This document shows, one piece after another, positions 6,796 through 14,439 of a stretch of 34,745 nt of DNA; position 1 is the first letter of the stretch, and every line of letters begins with the position of its first letter. Origin of the DNA: an uncultured Dehalococcoidia bacterium (GTDB lineage: Bacteria > Chloroflexota > Dehalococcoidia > GIF9 > UBA5629); assembly GCA_937975645.1 (NCBI GenBank), contig CALJTV010000002.1, positions 1 to 34,745 of the forward strand, in the 5' to 3' direction. The position numbers and the translations under genes are program-made. The notes below the pieces were generated by a model, which saw only the letters and a list, made by a program, of their open reading frames with translations, searched no databases and was not told where the DNA came from.

Positions 6796-7893
6796 TCAGA
6801 AAGTGTAGAACTTAAGCTGTATTCTGTCAGCGAGCTCTATAACGTCGCCGTGGCTGAGGACAACGGGACCTCTGCCGCCGATTTCTACGCCGTTGAGCCT
6901 GGTGCCGTTGGTGCTCCCTAGGTCTTCTATAAAGAACTGACCTTCCTGTGACCTGACCTCGAAATGCCTTCGGGAGACCAGCGCCAGTCCGTCTATGTCC
7001 AGTGCCCTGGCGAGGTCTTCCCTCCCGATCGTCCTGCCACCGCTGTCAAGCAGGACTTCCATGCCGTTGGGCAGGGCTATTTTTGCCCTTGCGGTGGGGG
7101 GTGGCAGCGGCACCTTTTCGGTGACTGTCCCTACAGGCGGTGGTGTCACCCATTTGCGGTGTGGGGCATATGTCCGGAATAGATAAAAGCTGAGCAGGGC
7201 AAGGAGGAGCAGGGCTGAGGTGCCCACTGCCACCGCCAGCGGCGAGGTAGCCAGTGCGCGCAGTCGGTAGATAAGCCTGCTTTCTGCCGGCACTGTCGGC
7301 GTCCCAGTTGCTGTCTCTTCGTCAGCCTCCTCGGTTACCAGCCCTCTGGAGTATGTCCAATGAACGAGCTTGCCCTGGGGCGGCTCGGTCTCCTCGCCAG
7401 CCCAGTAGCCGTTGCTGTAGAACCAGACCCGGTATATGTGCTCTCCCTCCGGTTCGCTTGCCTCCGGAGTGAACGGTCCCAGCCTCCAGACGCCGCCCTC
7501 GGGCAGCAGCCACTTGTATGCTATCCACCCTCCTGGGGGGTCACTACCCTTGGGTAAGTACTCATAGATATAGAGCCAGCCCGGTGCGCTGATGTCCACA
7601 TCGAGGTACCATTCCTGGTCTCCGCTGACCCTGGAGCTGTCCTCACCCAATGGAGCGATGAAGGTGGGAATAAAGTCAGGCGGTGCGGTCTCTGATAGTG
7701 CTGAGGGACCTCGCGGGACGCATTTAACCGGCGGTCTGATTTCACCACCGGGCTGGTCTTTGTCGGGGATATCCAGTGCCGTGGCGTTGTCCGCTAGTGG
7801 GCCCACCGCCCCCACCCCTGCCAAGCCGGCGGACAGCGCCAGCAGGGCAGTGAAGACCAAAACGCTGACAGGGAGCAGTAATTTATACCTCAT
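6796..7893 (-). CDS. Receptor-like membrane protein: extracellular beta domain, TM, cytoplasmic FHA
   Basis: A 365-residue type I membrane protein. A signal peptide (about 1-30) is followed by a Pro-rich linker, the same aromatic-rich extracellular domain as in the 5044-6636 protein (about 88-182, sharing the pattern YEY-P-G...GW-YKW-P--GVW-LGPF and R-WF-S-G-W), an acidic linker, a transmembrane helix (about 218-239) and a C-terminal FHA domain (about 285-364) with IGR, SRRH and STNGT. It lacks the Ig-like repeats of its neighbour. Its ATG overlaps the TGA of the kinase gene by 4 bases, so it is translationally coupled to the kinase and is a good candidate for that kinase's membrane partner or substrate. 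Confidence 0.87.
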   Translation of the reverse strand: MRYKLLLPVSVLVFTALLALSAGLAGVGAVGPLADNATALDIPDKDQPGGEIRPPVKCVPRGPSALSETAPPDFIPTFIAPLGEDSSRVSGDQEWYLDVDISAPGWLYIYEYLPKGSDPPGGWIAYKWLLPEGGVWRLGPFTPEASEPEGEHIYRVWFYSNGYWAGEETEPPQGKLVHWTYSRGLVTEEADEETATGTPTVPAESRLIYRLRALATSPLAVAVGTSALLLLALLSFYLFRTYAPHRKWVTPPPVGTVTEKVPLPPPTARAKIALPNGMEVLLDSGGRTIGREDLARALDIDGLALVSRRHFEVRSQEGQFFIEDLGSTNGTRLNGVEIGGRGPVVLSHGDVIELADRIQLKFYTF

Positions 7894-8912
7894 TTTGCTG
7901 ACTGTGCCTTGGACTGTTGTATCAGATAACCGCTTTCTGATGACAGCGCTGCCTGCATGACGCGGGCATCAGCGAACCTGTGGTCAGGGGAGAACATCAC
8001 CGCCTGCGCCAGGCACCTTGCCACACGCTTGGACACACCCGCAGAGATGAGGTAGTCGGCGAGGATGGTGGCTTCGCTGAAGGAGCGGGGCCAGTTGTAT
8101 TTGAACAATTTCAAACAGAGGTCGTTGGGCTCATCGAGCGTAAGCAGATAGATGCAGGTCTGTGCCAGTCCGCAGAGGTCGCACCTGTGGTCGCTTTTCC
8201 TGCCGATGAACAGCTCCGGGATATCGAAGCCCTTGTTGGTTATCTGGGTGAAGGAATCATAGTGTGTCTTGTCCTTGTCTGGGTCTAGGCCCTTTGCCGT
8301 GCCGAAGTCGATCAACTTCACCGTGCCATCGCTGCAGAGCATGATGTTCTTGGGGTTGACATCCCTGTGGACGATGCCGGCAGCGTGTATGTAGGAAAGT
8401 GCGTCCAGGAGCTGGCATGCCCAGAGGACGACCTGCTGTTCCTCGAGGGGTGACCGCTTCGATAGGGTGAGCAGCGGCTCCTCGTTCAGGTACTCGAGGA
8501 CGAGGTGGAACTCGCCCTTGTAATAGAAGTCGTCTATATACCTGACGATGCCGGGGTGGTGCAGCCTCTTCAAATAGCTGGCCTCCAGCAGGAGCTTTTC
8601 CAGGTAGACGTTGTCCATGGTGGTGCCGCGGCGCGGTGTCTTGATGATGCACGGCGTGCCCGTCTTACGTTCCACGGCGCGCCAGATGGTAGCCATGCCA
8701 CCCTGTTTAAAAGGTGGCGTGATCAGCGCGTAGCGCCCGTTGACGATGTGTGCTCTGTCTTCTAAAGGGGTGGAGACTTGCGCCTGCTTGTGGTCGGGGT
8801 GAGGGTTGCCCTTCTTTCGTTTCCGTATGTAGACCAGCAGGGCGACGCATGTTGCCAGGGCTCCATATACTGAGACCATTACGATGTCAGAAAAGTCCAG
8901 TCCCCACATCAT
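7890..8912 (-). CDS. Membrane-anchored Hanks-type Ser/Thr protein kinase
   Basis: A 340-residue kinase with an N-terminal transmembrane helix (about 10-29) followed by basic residues, leaving the kinase domain in the cytoplasm. Visible kinase motifs: the glycine-rich loop as KQGGMATIW (69-77; the first Gly is replaced), the ATP-binding Lys91, alpha-C Glu110, HRD at 182-184 with catalytic Asp184, Asn189, and DFG at 202-204; IPE takes the place of APE. It should phosphorylate Thr/Ser on nearby proteins. There are no PASTA or other extracellular repeats, so sensing may come from the FHA membrane proteins encoded just downstream. Start and stop overlap the PP2C gene (8909-8912) and the receptor gene (7890-7893) by 4 bases each. 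Confidence 0.93.
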   Translation of the reverse strand: MMWGLDFSDIVMVSVYGALATCVALLVYIRKRKKGNPHPDHKQAQVSTPLEDRAHIVNGRYALITPPFKQGGMATIWRAVERKTGTPCIIKTPRRGTTMDNVYLEKLLLEASYLKRLHHPGIVRYIDDFYYKGEFHLVLEYLNEEPLLTLSKRSPLEEQQVVLWACQLLDALSYIHAAGIVHRDVNPKNIMLCSDGTVKLIDFGTAKGLDPDKDKTHYDSFTQITNKGFDIPELFIGRKSDHRCDLCGLAQTCIYLLTLDEPNDLCLKLFKYNWPRSFSEATILADYLISAGVSKRVARCLAQAVMFSPDHRFADARVMQAALSSESGYLIQQSKAQSAK

Positions 8913-9712
8913 TTCCTCCCGAGAGTGGTCTCAGCTGAGACCACAGCCTGCCACGACGGCAAGCCGGCGGGCTTAGCTATCACCACAGATATATTGTCCG
9001 GTCCCCCCGCCAGGTTGGCCTGAGCGATGAGGTCTAAGCATGCCTCCTGGGGGTGGGGGGAACTGAGGATGACCTCGGCTATCCTCTCAGGGGGCAGCAC
9101 GCTGCAGAGTCCATCGGAGCAGAGCAGGACGTGGTCGCCGGCGTACAGCTTCAGGTGGTACAGGTCAGGGGTAATGTCTGCAGAGTAGCCCAGGGCTCTG
9201 GTTATCTCATTGCGGCGCGGGTGGTACCTCGCCTGTTCCGCTGTGATGAGCCCGGCATCCACCAGCTCCTGGACCACGGAATGGTCTTTGGTCACCTGAA
9301 TGGTCTCGCGGGTGTTGATGATATAGCACCGGCAATCGCCGACATGTGCCACGTAGAGGTTATTGCCCAGCACCAGGGCTGCAGTGAGGGTTGTGCCCAT
9401 GCCGGCAAGCTCGCCGTGACCGGCGGCATTCAGCACGGCGGCACCGGCACTGGAGAAGGCAGCGCTCAACAGGGAGAGCGGTGGTGCTGTAGGCTCGGTG
9501 AGCAGACGGGAGGTGCACTCGGCGTGGAATGTCCTTACGGCAAGGTCGCTGGCGACCTCCCCGGCATTATACCCGCCGATGCCGTCCGCCACGGCAAAAA
9601 TGCCGGCGGTGACCACGCCCAGGTGTGTCTGGAGGTCGAACCTCATACAGAGGACGCTGTCCTCGTTGAGGTTTCTCACCAGCCCTGTGTCCGAGCTATA
9701 GCCTATCTCCAA
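8909..9712 (-). CDS. PP2C-family protein phosphatase
   Basis: A 267-residue soluble metal-dependent Ser/Thr phosphatase, the natural antagonist of the kinase that follows it. Motifs in order: RNLNEDS with metal-ligand Asp18, VADGIGGYNAGE (Asp43, Gly44), AHVGDCRCY, the DHS-x-V-x-E-L-x-x-x-G segment, ITRALG, LLCSDGLCSVL and GGPDNISVV near the C-terminus, so all bacterial PP2C metal-binding residues are present. It starts at TTG 9712 with GGAGGAA a few bases upstream, inside the last codons of the zinc-ribbon/FHA gene (17-bp overlap), and runs into the kinase gene with ATGA overlap. Kinase and phosphatase are thus made from the same message, a common arrangement. Confidence 0.93.
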   Translation of the reverse strand: MEIGYSSDTGLVRNLNEDSVLCMRFDLQTHLGVVTAGIFAVADGIGGYNAGEVASDLAVRTFHAECTSRLLTEPTAPPLSLLSAAFSSAGAAVLNAAGHGELAGMGTTLTAALVLGNNLYVAHVGDCRCYIINTRETIQVTKDHSVVQELVDAGLITAEQARYHPRRNEITRALGYSADITPDLYHLKLYAGDHVLLCSDGLCSVLPPERIAEVILSSPHPQEACLDLIAQANLAGGPDNISVVIAKPAGLPSWQAVVSAETTLGRK

Positions 9713-10328
9713 GACTTCCTCCGCTTTCTGCCTTTTCTGTGTCTTCCAGCAGCCTGAAGGTCAAGGTAAGCTCCGGCTGCCCGGCAAGCTCGATCTTATC
9801 GCCGTCCTTTAGGGGCTTTTTCCGCCCGTGTATATCAATATCGTTGAGCTTGGTATGGTTGGTGCTGCCCTTACCTTCGGGACCGTAGTCCTGGACATAG
9901 TATTTACCCCGGCTGCAAGTGATGAGCAGGTGCTGCCGTGAGACTGCCATCAGAGTCTCATAGGGCAGCATATCTGCGAAATCGGCGCGTTCGATAAAGA
10001 CGGGGTCGCCACTGAGGACGAACTCAGTGCCATTGGGCATTATTACCTTAGCCTTCGGTGGAGGATGCGGTGTGCCCGGCCCTCTCTTGCCCTTCCCCTT
10101 ACTTTTGATTGTTATGTCTGCGGTGGCGAAGTACTTCCCGCAGGAATAGCAGAAGAAGCTGCCGGTTCTGTTCGGGCTCTGGCACCTGGGGCAGACGGTC
10201 TTGTCTTTGGGGCTGTCCTCGCTGCCCACAGAGGCAGAGCGCGTGTACTTGGTGCAGACCGCGTCATCGCGGTCGCCCTCCATACTGCGGGCTTGAGGAG
10301 GCAGTTTCTGACCCTTTTCCTTGACCAT
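9696..10328 (-). CDS. Zinc-ribbon protein with a divergent FHA domain
   Basis: First gene of the kinase/phosphatase operon, about 210 residues, soluble. A zinc ribbon has CPRC (Cys46, Cys49) and CYSC (Cys60, Cys63), numbered from the ATG at 10328. A basic linker leads to a C-terminal FHA domain. The FHA is divergent: the usual Gly-Arg is Glu-Arg, a small insert precedes the Asn loop, and Asn-Gly-Thr is Asn-His-Thr; SRQH is kept. A GTG at 10343 is also open, but the inferred transcription start is near 10348, so I prefer the ATG; neither has a good ribosome binding site. Soluble zinc-ribbon/FHA proteins could act as adaptors between kinase and targets (inference). Confidence 0.82.
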   Translation of the reverse strand: MVKEKGQKLPPQARSMEGDRDDAVCTKYTRSASVGSEDSPKDKTVCPRCQSPNRTGSFFCYSCGKYFATADITIKSKGKGKRGPGTPHPPPKAKVIMPNGTEFVLSGDPVFIERADFADMLPYETLMAVSRQHLLITCSRGKYYVQDYGPEGKGSTNHTKLNDIDIHGRKKPLKDGDKIELAGQPELTLTFRLLEDTEKAESGGSLGDRL

Positions 10329-10354
10329 CGTAGTTGTCGGCACGCTCTTAGCAA

Positions 10355-10420
10355 AGTCTACCCTGCAGGCAGTGCCTTTGCTTGACAGCTACCTGACAAG
10401 CACCTAATATAGCTATGACA
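10355..10420 (-). promoter_or_regulatory. 11-bp direct-repeat operator and -10 of the kinase/phosphatase operon
   Basis: On the plus strand TGACA occurs at 10383, 10394 and 10416; the fourth register position, 10405, is degenerate (TAATA). The spacing is therefore 11, 11, 11. On the minus strand the last half-site ends 22 bases before TAGACT (10360-10355), a plausible -10 for the gene starting at 10328. This is the same array-to--10 distance as at 6678-6743. No -35 consensus is present in the expected place. Confidence 0.65.
10382..10410 (+). promoter_or_regulatory. Sigma70-type promoter of the FHA-winged-helix regulator
   Basis: TTGACA (10382-10387), 17-bp spacer, TAATAT (10405-10410). Transcription would start near 10417. 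Both hexamers lie on register positions of the 11-bp operator array, so a bound regulator would block this promoter (autorepression, inferred). Confidence 0.75.
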
Positions 10421-10489
10421 ACCCCGTTAACGCGGACATTATACTACTGTAGAAAACGAAAATGGACACGGCAAGGTTGGAGGCTGTCT

Positions 10490-11173
10490 TTGGCGTACGT
10501 AGTTGTCAGGAAAGGCAATGCTGAGGACACAGGCAGAACATTTACCTTAAGCAAGCCCGTCACCCTGGTGGGGCGCCGCACTCCGCAGAGCCAGCCCGAT
10601 ATTGAACTCAGCGACGAGGTGGTTTCCCGCCGGCACCTGGAGATTATACTTAAGGACGGCAGATACTGGGTGCGGGACCTGGGCAGCACCAATGGCACCA
10701 TGCTGGACGACGACAGGATAGTGCCCGGCAACCTCTACGCACTCAGACACAATAGCAAGATAGGGCTGGGGGTTGAGGGCGCTTCAGCGCACACCGTGCT
10801 TGTGTTCAAAGAGACAGAGGACACCGGTATAATCGTGGGCAAAAGGTCGCAAGTGGCTGAGCCCGGCGCGGTGCCGCAGGTAGCGTGGCTCCAGATAGAT
10901 GAGGCGAAAAAGGAGGTACTGGTGGACGGCAAGCCGAAAAGACTGTCGAAGAAAGAGTATGACCTGCTGCTCTTCCTCTACAAGAATGCCGGTACCGTAT
11001 GCTCGCACGATGAGATAATTGAGGCGGTGTGGAGCGAAAGCAAAGACACCTCAGCCATATCCGATGCCACCGTTGCCCAGCTGGTGCACCGCCTCCGTGA
11101 AAAGGTGGAGCCCGACCCTGCCCGCCCCATCCGCATCATCAGCAAACAGGCATTCGGCTATATGCTGGTGTAA
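10490..11173 (+). CDS. FHA - winged-helix transcriptional regulator
   Basis: A 227-residue protein, divergent from the kinase/phosphatase operon. An N-terminal FHA domain (about 5-95) has VGRR, SRRH and STNGT intact, followed after a linker by a C-terminal OmpR/PhoB-type winged helix (about 130-227) with the LSKKEYDLLLFL, VWSE, HRLREK and GFGYML-like (AFGYMLV) signatures. There is no receiver domain; a phosphothreonine-binding module takes its place. Mycobacterial EmbR also couples FHA to a winged helix, but in the opposite order and with a BTAD domain. The frame is open to an ATG at 10415, but the strong promoter would start transcription near 10417, and TTG 10490 has TTGGAGG six bases upstream and begins right at the FHA fold, so I chose it. 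It probably controls its own region and the FHA operons. Confidence 0.88.
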   Translation: MAYVVVRKGNAEDTGRTFTLSKPVTLVGRRTPQSQPDIELSDEVVSRRHLEIILKDGRYWVRDLGSTNGTMLDDDRIVPGNLYALRHNSKIGLGVEGASAHTVLVFKETEDTGIIVGKRSQVAEPGAVPQVAWLQIDEAKKEVLVDGKPKRLSKKEYDLLLFLYKNAGTVCSHDEIIEAVWSESKDTSAISDATVAQLVHRLREKVEPDPARPIRIISKQAFGYMLV

Positions 11174-11327
11174 AGACCATAAACTGCGGCCAGCTGAGGA
11201 GGCATCTCTGAAAGAGCGTTCACGTTTTGGACAAGAGGGCCGGGAGGGAGTCGTGTTAGCACAGTGCCAGACATAGCTGCCTGAGTAGACCAGGCTATCG
11301 ACATCATTACACAAGGAGGAAGGAGAT

Positions 11328-12236
11328 ATGAGTAGCATCGTACTTGACCAGAAGTCGGGACTTTATGTAGACCAAAAGTCGGGGCGGAAATTTTTCCTCG
11401 ATGAGCCCGACGATTTGAAAGTAGGTGAAAAGGTCACATTTCTCCTCAATCTGCACGGCGGCGGCTCCCACGGCATCTGGCAGCGCCTCTATTTTCCGGC
11501 GCACGACTACAAGAACAAGTACCGCCTTGTCGTGGCGACCCCCACTGCCAAGACCAAAGAGCCGCTGCGCCACTGGGTTGCCGAGGCAGACGACCAGTGG
11601 CTGCGGGACATCGTCAACTTCGTCTGCGATAAATATGGCAAAGACAACATCAGGGCGTTCTGGCTGGTGGGGCATAGTCAGGGAGGGATGACAGCTAACC
11701 GCCTACTGATGAGCGAATTCTTTGCCAACCGTGTTGACGGATGGCTCAGCCTTTCGGGCGGGCGTTTCGGACCGGTAGAAATACCGGCGTCTTTTTTTGC
11801 AGGGAGCGAGCACAGGTTGCCAGCTTTCGACCCCAATGGTCCTGCCCCGGGACGCGCAGTAATGGTTGATTGTGACATCTCCTTTATCTTTTCAACCGGT
11901 GAGCTCGAAATAGTGAAGCTCCCTGAAACTTCCCCGTGGGCTGAAAGGTACCACGCCGGTCCTCGAGTGCGCCTGCCAGACATTGTCGACACCGAGAAAG
12001 GACAGGTCACGGGGGCGATGCCGGGGCGTGGTCCAAGCTGGGGCAGGGAAGCACGTCCTGGGACGGCGCAGGTCTATGTATTTCCGAGTGCCCGCGGCGG
12101 TCGGGTTATCGCGGATGTAGTCCGTCTCGACAAAGGACACACGGAGGGGTATGAGCCGAAGGTCACCGAGGAGTTGATCAAGATGATAGTTGCGGCGCCC
12201 GGCGGGAAGATGATGGCACTGGGTCGGACAGGATAA
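11328..12236 (+). CDS. Alpha/beta-hydrolase, esterase/depolymerase-like
   Basis: A 302-residue hydrolase related to PHB-depolymerase/feruloyl-esterase-like enzymes. LHGGG (about 41-45) supplies the oxyanion hole, GHSQGG the nucleophilic Ser elbow, and KGHTEGYEP near the C-terminus the likely catalytic His; the acid residue is not certain. No signal peptide is present, unlike secreted depolymerases, so the substrate is probably cytoplasmic. A strong AAGGAGG precedes the ATG. The 154-bp gap before it shows no convincing promoter or terminator. It lies after the regulator gene on the same strand, but a link to the FHA system is not evident. Substrate unknown. Confidence 0.82.
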   Translation: MSSIVLDQKSGLYVDQKSGRKFFLDEPDDLKVGEKVTFLLNLHGGGSHGIWQRLYFPAHDYKNKYRLVVATPTAKTKEPLRHWVAEADDQWLRDIVNFVCDKYGKDNIRAFWLVGHSQGGMTANRLLMSEFFANRVDGWLSLSGGRFGPVEIPASFFAGSEHRLPAFDPNGPAPGRAVMVDCDISFIFSTGELEIVKLPETSPWAERYHAGPRVRLPDIVDTEKGQVTGAMPGRGPSWGREARPGTAQVYVFPSARGGRVIADVVRLDKGHTEGYEPKVTEELIKMIVAAPGGKMMALGRTG

Positions 12237-12289
12237 GCATACCGCTGCGTCTTCACAAATAGAGTGCCCACCCGGCATTAGCGGCTTGA

Positions 12290-12790
12290 GCCAAATACCG
12301 TCTGCCACGCCTGGTGTGCAAGCCTGAGCTTGCCATCTCCTCTTGCCTTTGACAGAATACGGGTAGCTGGTAAAGACAAGCAAGTCCATCTCATTAACAT
12401 CAAACATTTTGGGGACTGTCAGGTCAGCATCACGTTTTGAGACACGATTTCACGCGCAAAAGTACAAAATACGTTCGTCTCCGGTGATAGCACCTTTACT
12501 GCCTGGTATACCTCATTGTATGGAGATACATAGTGCTGGAAACCGTTGGGGGTACCGTCCTTGACCCCGCAGTGTTCATACCGCGATTGACTTCATTACC
12601 TAGGGATAGATACAGGGGTCTGGCGCTCCTTACAATATCCAGTGCCGCTTGTCTGCAAGCCTTTCGCCATTCCTGGTTGTCCAGAGCAGGGCTGGTAATA
12701 TTGGGTGGGCTTTCCGGTCCCATTCCAGTACCGGTAAATGGCATGTGGACGACATGGCGGACAAAACGGTTATCTCGGGACGGCGGAGGT
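12290..12790 (-). pseudogene. Decayed glycoside-hydrolase-like gene (multiple frameshifts)
   Basis: The 580-bp space between the esterase and the metallo-hydrolase contains coding remnants on the minus strand in different frames that read consecutively as one protein. About 12770-12560 gives VVHMPF, then ALDNQEWRKACRQAALDIV and LSLGNEVNR. A shift near 12560 gives NGFQHYVSPYNEVYQAVKVL and SPETNVFCTF to about 12420. After a stop and another shift, FDVNEMDLLVFTSYPYSVKG follows to about 12340. The LGNEVN segment and TSYP segment look like a GH53/arabinogalactanase-like TIM barrel. At least two frameshifts and an in-frame stop make it non-functional. The family is my recognition and uncertain; that it is a broken gene is better supported. 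Coordinates are approximate. Confidence 0.6.
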
Positions 12791-12794
12791 GCGC

Positions 12795-12800
12795 TATAAT
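12795..12800 (+). promoter_or_regulatory. -10 hexamer TATAAT
   Basis: A perfect TATAAT lies 17 bp upstream of the chosen start of the metallo-beta-lactamase gene. The -35 region is poor (TTATCT at 19 bp). It implies a very short leader holding only the GGAGGT ribosome binding site, and argues against upstream start codons. Confidence 0.45.
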
Positions 12801-12816
12801 GTGGGGAGGTGGCGGG

Positions 12817-14430
12817 ATGGTAAAGCTGACATTTTATGGCGGGATAAATGAGATAGGGGGGAATAAGGTACTGCTGGAGGATGGGGAGAGGAGGCTGCTT
12901 TTGGACTTCGGTTTCCCCTATAAGCGGTACAAATGGTTCTATGAGGAGTACCTGAAACCGCGCTCCGGCGCCGGGCTGCTTGATTTGCTCACGCTAGGAC
13001 TGCTGCCACCTTTAGAGGGGCTGTACCGCGAGGACCTGGCGGAGCCGGTGCCCTGGGAGGACTTCCGGGACAAGGACGGCTACCGCAGGCTGGACGAGGT
13101 GGACGGCGTGCTGCTCTCCCATGCCCACCTGGACCATTCAGGGCATATCGCACTGCTCAAAAGTAATATACCAGTGTATGCTACGGCGATGACCGCCTTT
13201 ATCAGCAAAGCGATGCAGGACGCAGGGAAAGCCGACTTCGACCAGGAGGTGTGCTATTTTGCGCCCAGGAAGTTGATGCGCCCCATTGACTGGAAGCAGG
13301 AGGCATGCATCACCGACGAGAAGGCAGAGAGGGTGCAGCGGCAGTTCTGCATCGGCGATGTGAGACCTGAGTCCTTGAGTGAGGAGGCACAGCAGTTCTG
13401 GGCGTGGGGGTTCTACGAGAAGAGGCCGAAGCAAAAGGCGCTCTGTTCACAGCCGCTAATGGACTGCAGCCGCAGCCAGTTCCGGCTGCACTGTTTCCGT
13501 GTTGACCATTCCATCCTCGGCGCCTGTGCCTGGGGTGTGGAGACCAGCGCTGGCTGGATAGTCTATAGCGGCGACCTGCGCCTCCACGGTAAGCGGGGCG
13601 AGATGACCAGGAGGTTTATCGAGGAGGCGGCGGCGCTCGAGCCCACTGCTCTGATAATTGAGGGCACCAATGTAAAGAAGGACGACAACGTGCCGGAAAG
13701 GGATGTCTATGAGAATGCCTGCCGGGCGGTGAGGAATGCCACAGGGCTGGTGATAGCCGATTTTTCACCGCGCGATGTGGACAGGCTGCTGACATTTTTG
13801 CAGATAGCCAAGGACTGCGGGCGGAAGCTGGTAATACTGCCCAAGGACGCCTATTTACTTAAGACGGTGAGGCTGCTCGAGCCGGAGACGCCGGACATCG
13901 CCACCGACGCTAACATCGTTATCTACGAGGAGACCATAGGCACCAAGGCGCCATCGCGCGTGTGGATGAAGGAGATGGGACGTGAGTACAGCCATAAGGT
14001 AGTGGTGGCTGAGGATATAAGGAACAACCAGGGCGACTTCATCCTGTGCTTCAGCTTCTTAGATTTGAATGAGCTGCCCAGTCTGCAGCCGCGGAAGGGC
14101 AGTCTCTATATCTACAGTTCCAGCGAGCCACACGATGAAGAGCAGGAGAGGGACTTCTGGCGACTGGGGCACTGGCTGGAGCATTTCGGCATCAAGGGCT
14201 TGGGCTTGCCTGTGGAGCGGGACGGGAGGTGGGAGATACCAGATGAGGAGGGGGGGCTGCATGCCTCGGGACATGCCTGTGGGCCCGACCTGCTCGATGT
14301 AGTCAGGGGGATAGGCCCGAGGTACCTCATCCCCGTCCACAGCGAACAGCCCAGTTACTACGGTGCTTATTTGAAGAGCAGCCAGATTCAGGTCAGGCTG
14401 CCCGAGAAAGGTAAGACCATCGAACTATGA
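12817..14430 (+). CDS. RNase J-like metallo-beta-lactamase / beta-CASP family protein
   Basis: A 537-residue cytoplasmic metallo-hydrolase of the family that includes RNase J and related nucleic-acid-processing enzymes. It begins MVKLTFYGGINEIGGNK, the typical first strand. The zinc site is SHAHLDHSGH (His102, His104, Asp106, His107), with further metal-binding regions around DHSILG and SGDLR, and a C-terminal PVHSEQ that resembles the final His motif of RNase J-type proteins. A long insertion of about 60 residues separates strand 1 from the HxHxDH motif, and the protein is a little shorter than RNase J (about 555). The reading frame extends upstream to 12649, but ATG 12817 has GGAGGT six bases before it and a TATAAT between. 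RNA as the substrate is probable but not shown. Confidence 0.83.
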   Translation: MVKLTFYGGINEIGGNKVLLEDGERRLLLDFGFPYKRYKWFYEEYLKPRSGAGLLDLLTLGLLPPLEGLYREDLAEPVPWEDFRDKDGYRRLDEVDGVLLSHAHLDHSGHIALLKSNIPVYATAMTAFISKAMQDAGKADFDQEVCYFAPRKLMRPIDWKQEACITDEKAERVQRQFCIGDVRPESLSEEAQQFWAWGFYEKRPKQKALCSQPLMDCSRSQFRLHCFRVDHSILGACAWGVETSAGWIVYSGDLRLHGKRGEMTRRFIEEAAALEPTALIIEGTNVKKDDNVPERDVYENACRAVRNATGLVIADFSPRDVDRLLTFLQIAKDCGRKLVILPKDAYLLKTVRLLEPETPDIATDANIVIYEETIGTKAPSRVWMKEMGREYSHKVVVAEDIRNNQGDFILCFSFLDLNELPSLQPRKGSLYIYSSSEPHDEEQERDFWRLGHWLEHFGIKGLGLPVERDGRWEIPDEEGGLHASGHACGPDLLDVVRGIGPRYLIPVHSEQPSYYGAYLKSSQIQVRLPEKGKTIEL

Positions 14431-14439
14431 GCCGGCGGC

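Noticed and set aside
9053-9757. Long plus-strand open frame (234 codons) opposite the PP2C gene
   Set aside because: It is antisense to a gene with all PP2C motifs and has no recognisable domain; GC-rich codon bias produces such frames.
10415-10489. Longer start (ATG 10415) for the FHA-winged-helix regulator
   Set aside because: The TTGACA/TAATAT promoter would start transcription after this ATG, and the extra 25 residues are not part of the FHA fold; TTG 10490 has a good ribosome binding site.
12649-12816. N-terminal extension of the RNase J-like protein
   Set aside because: It contains the decayed minus-strand gene and a TATAAT, has no ribosome binding site, and the family begins at MVKLTFYGG.
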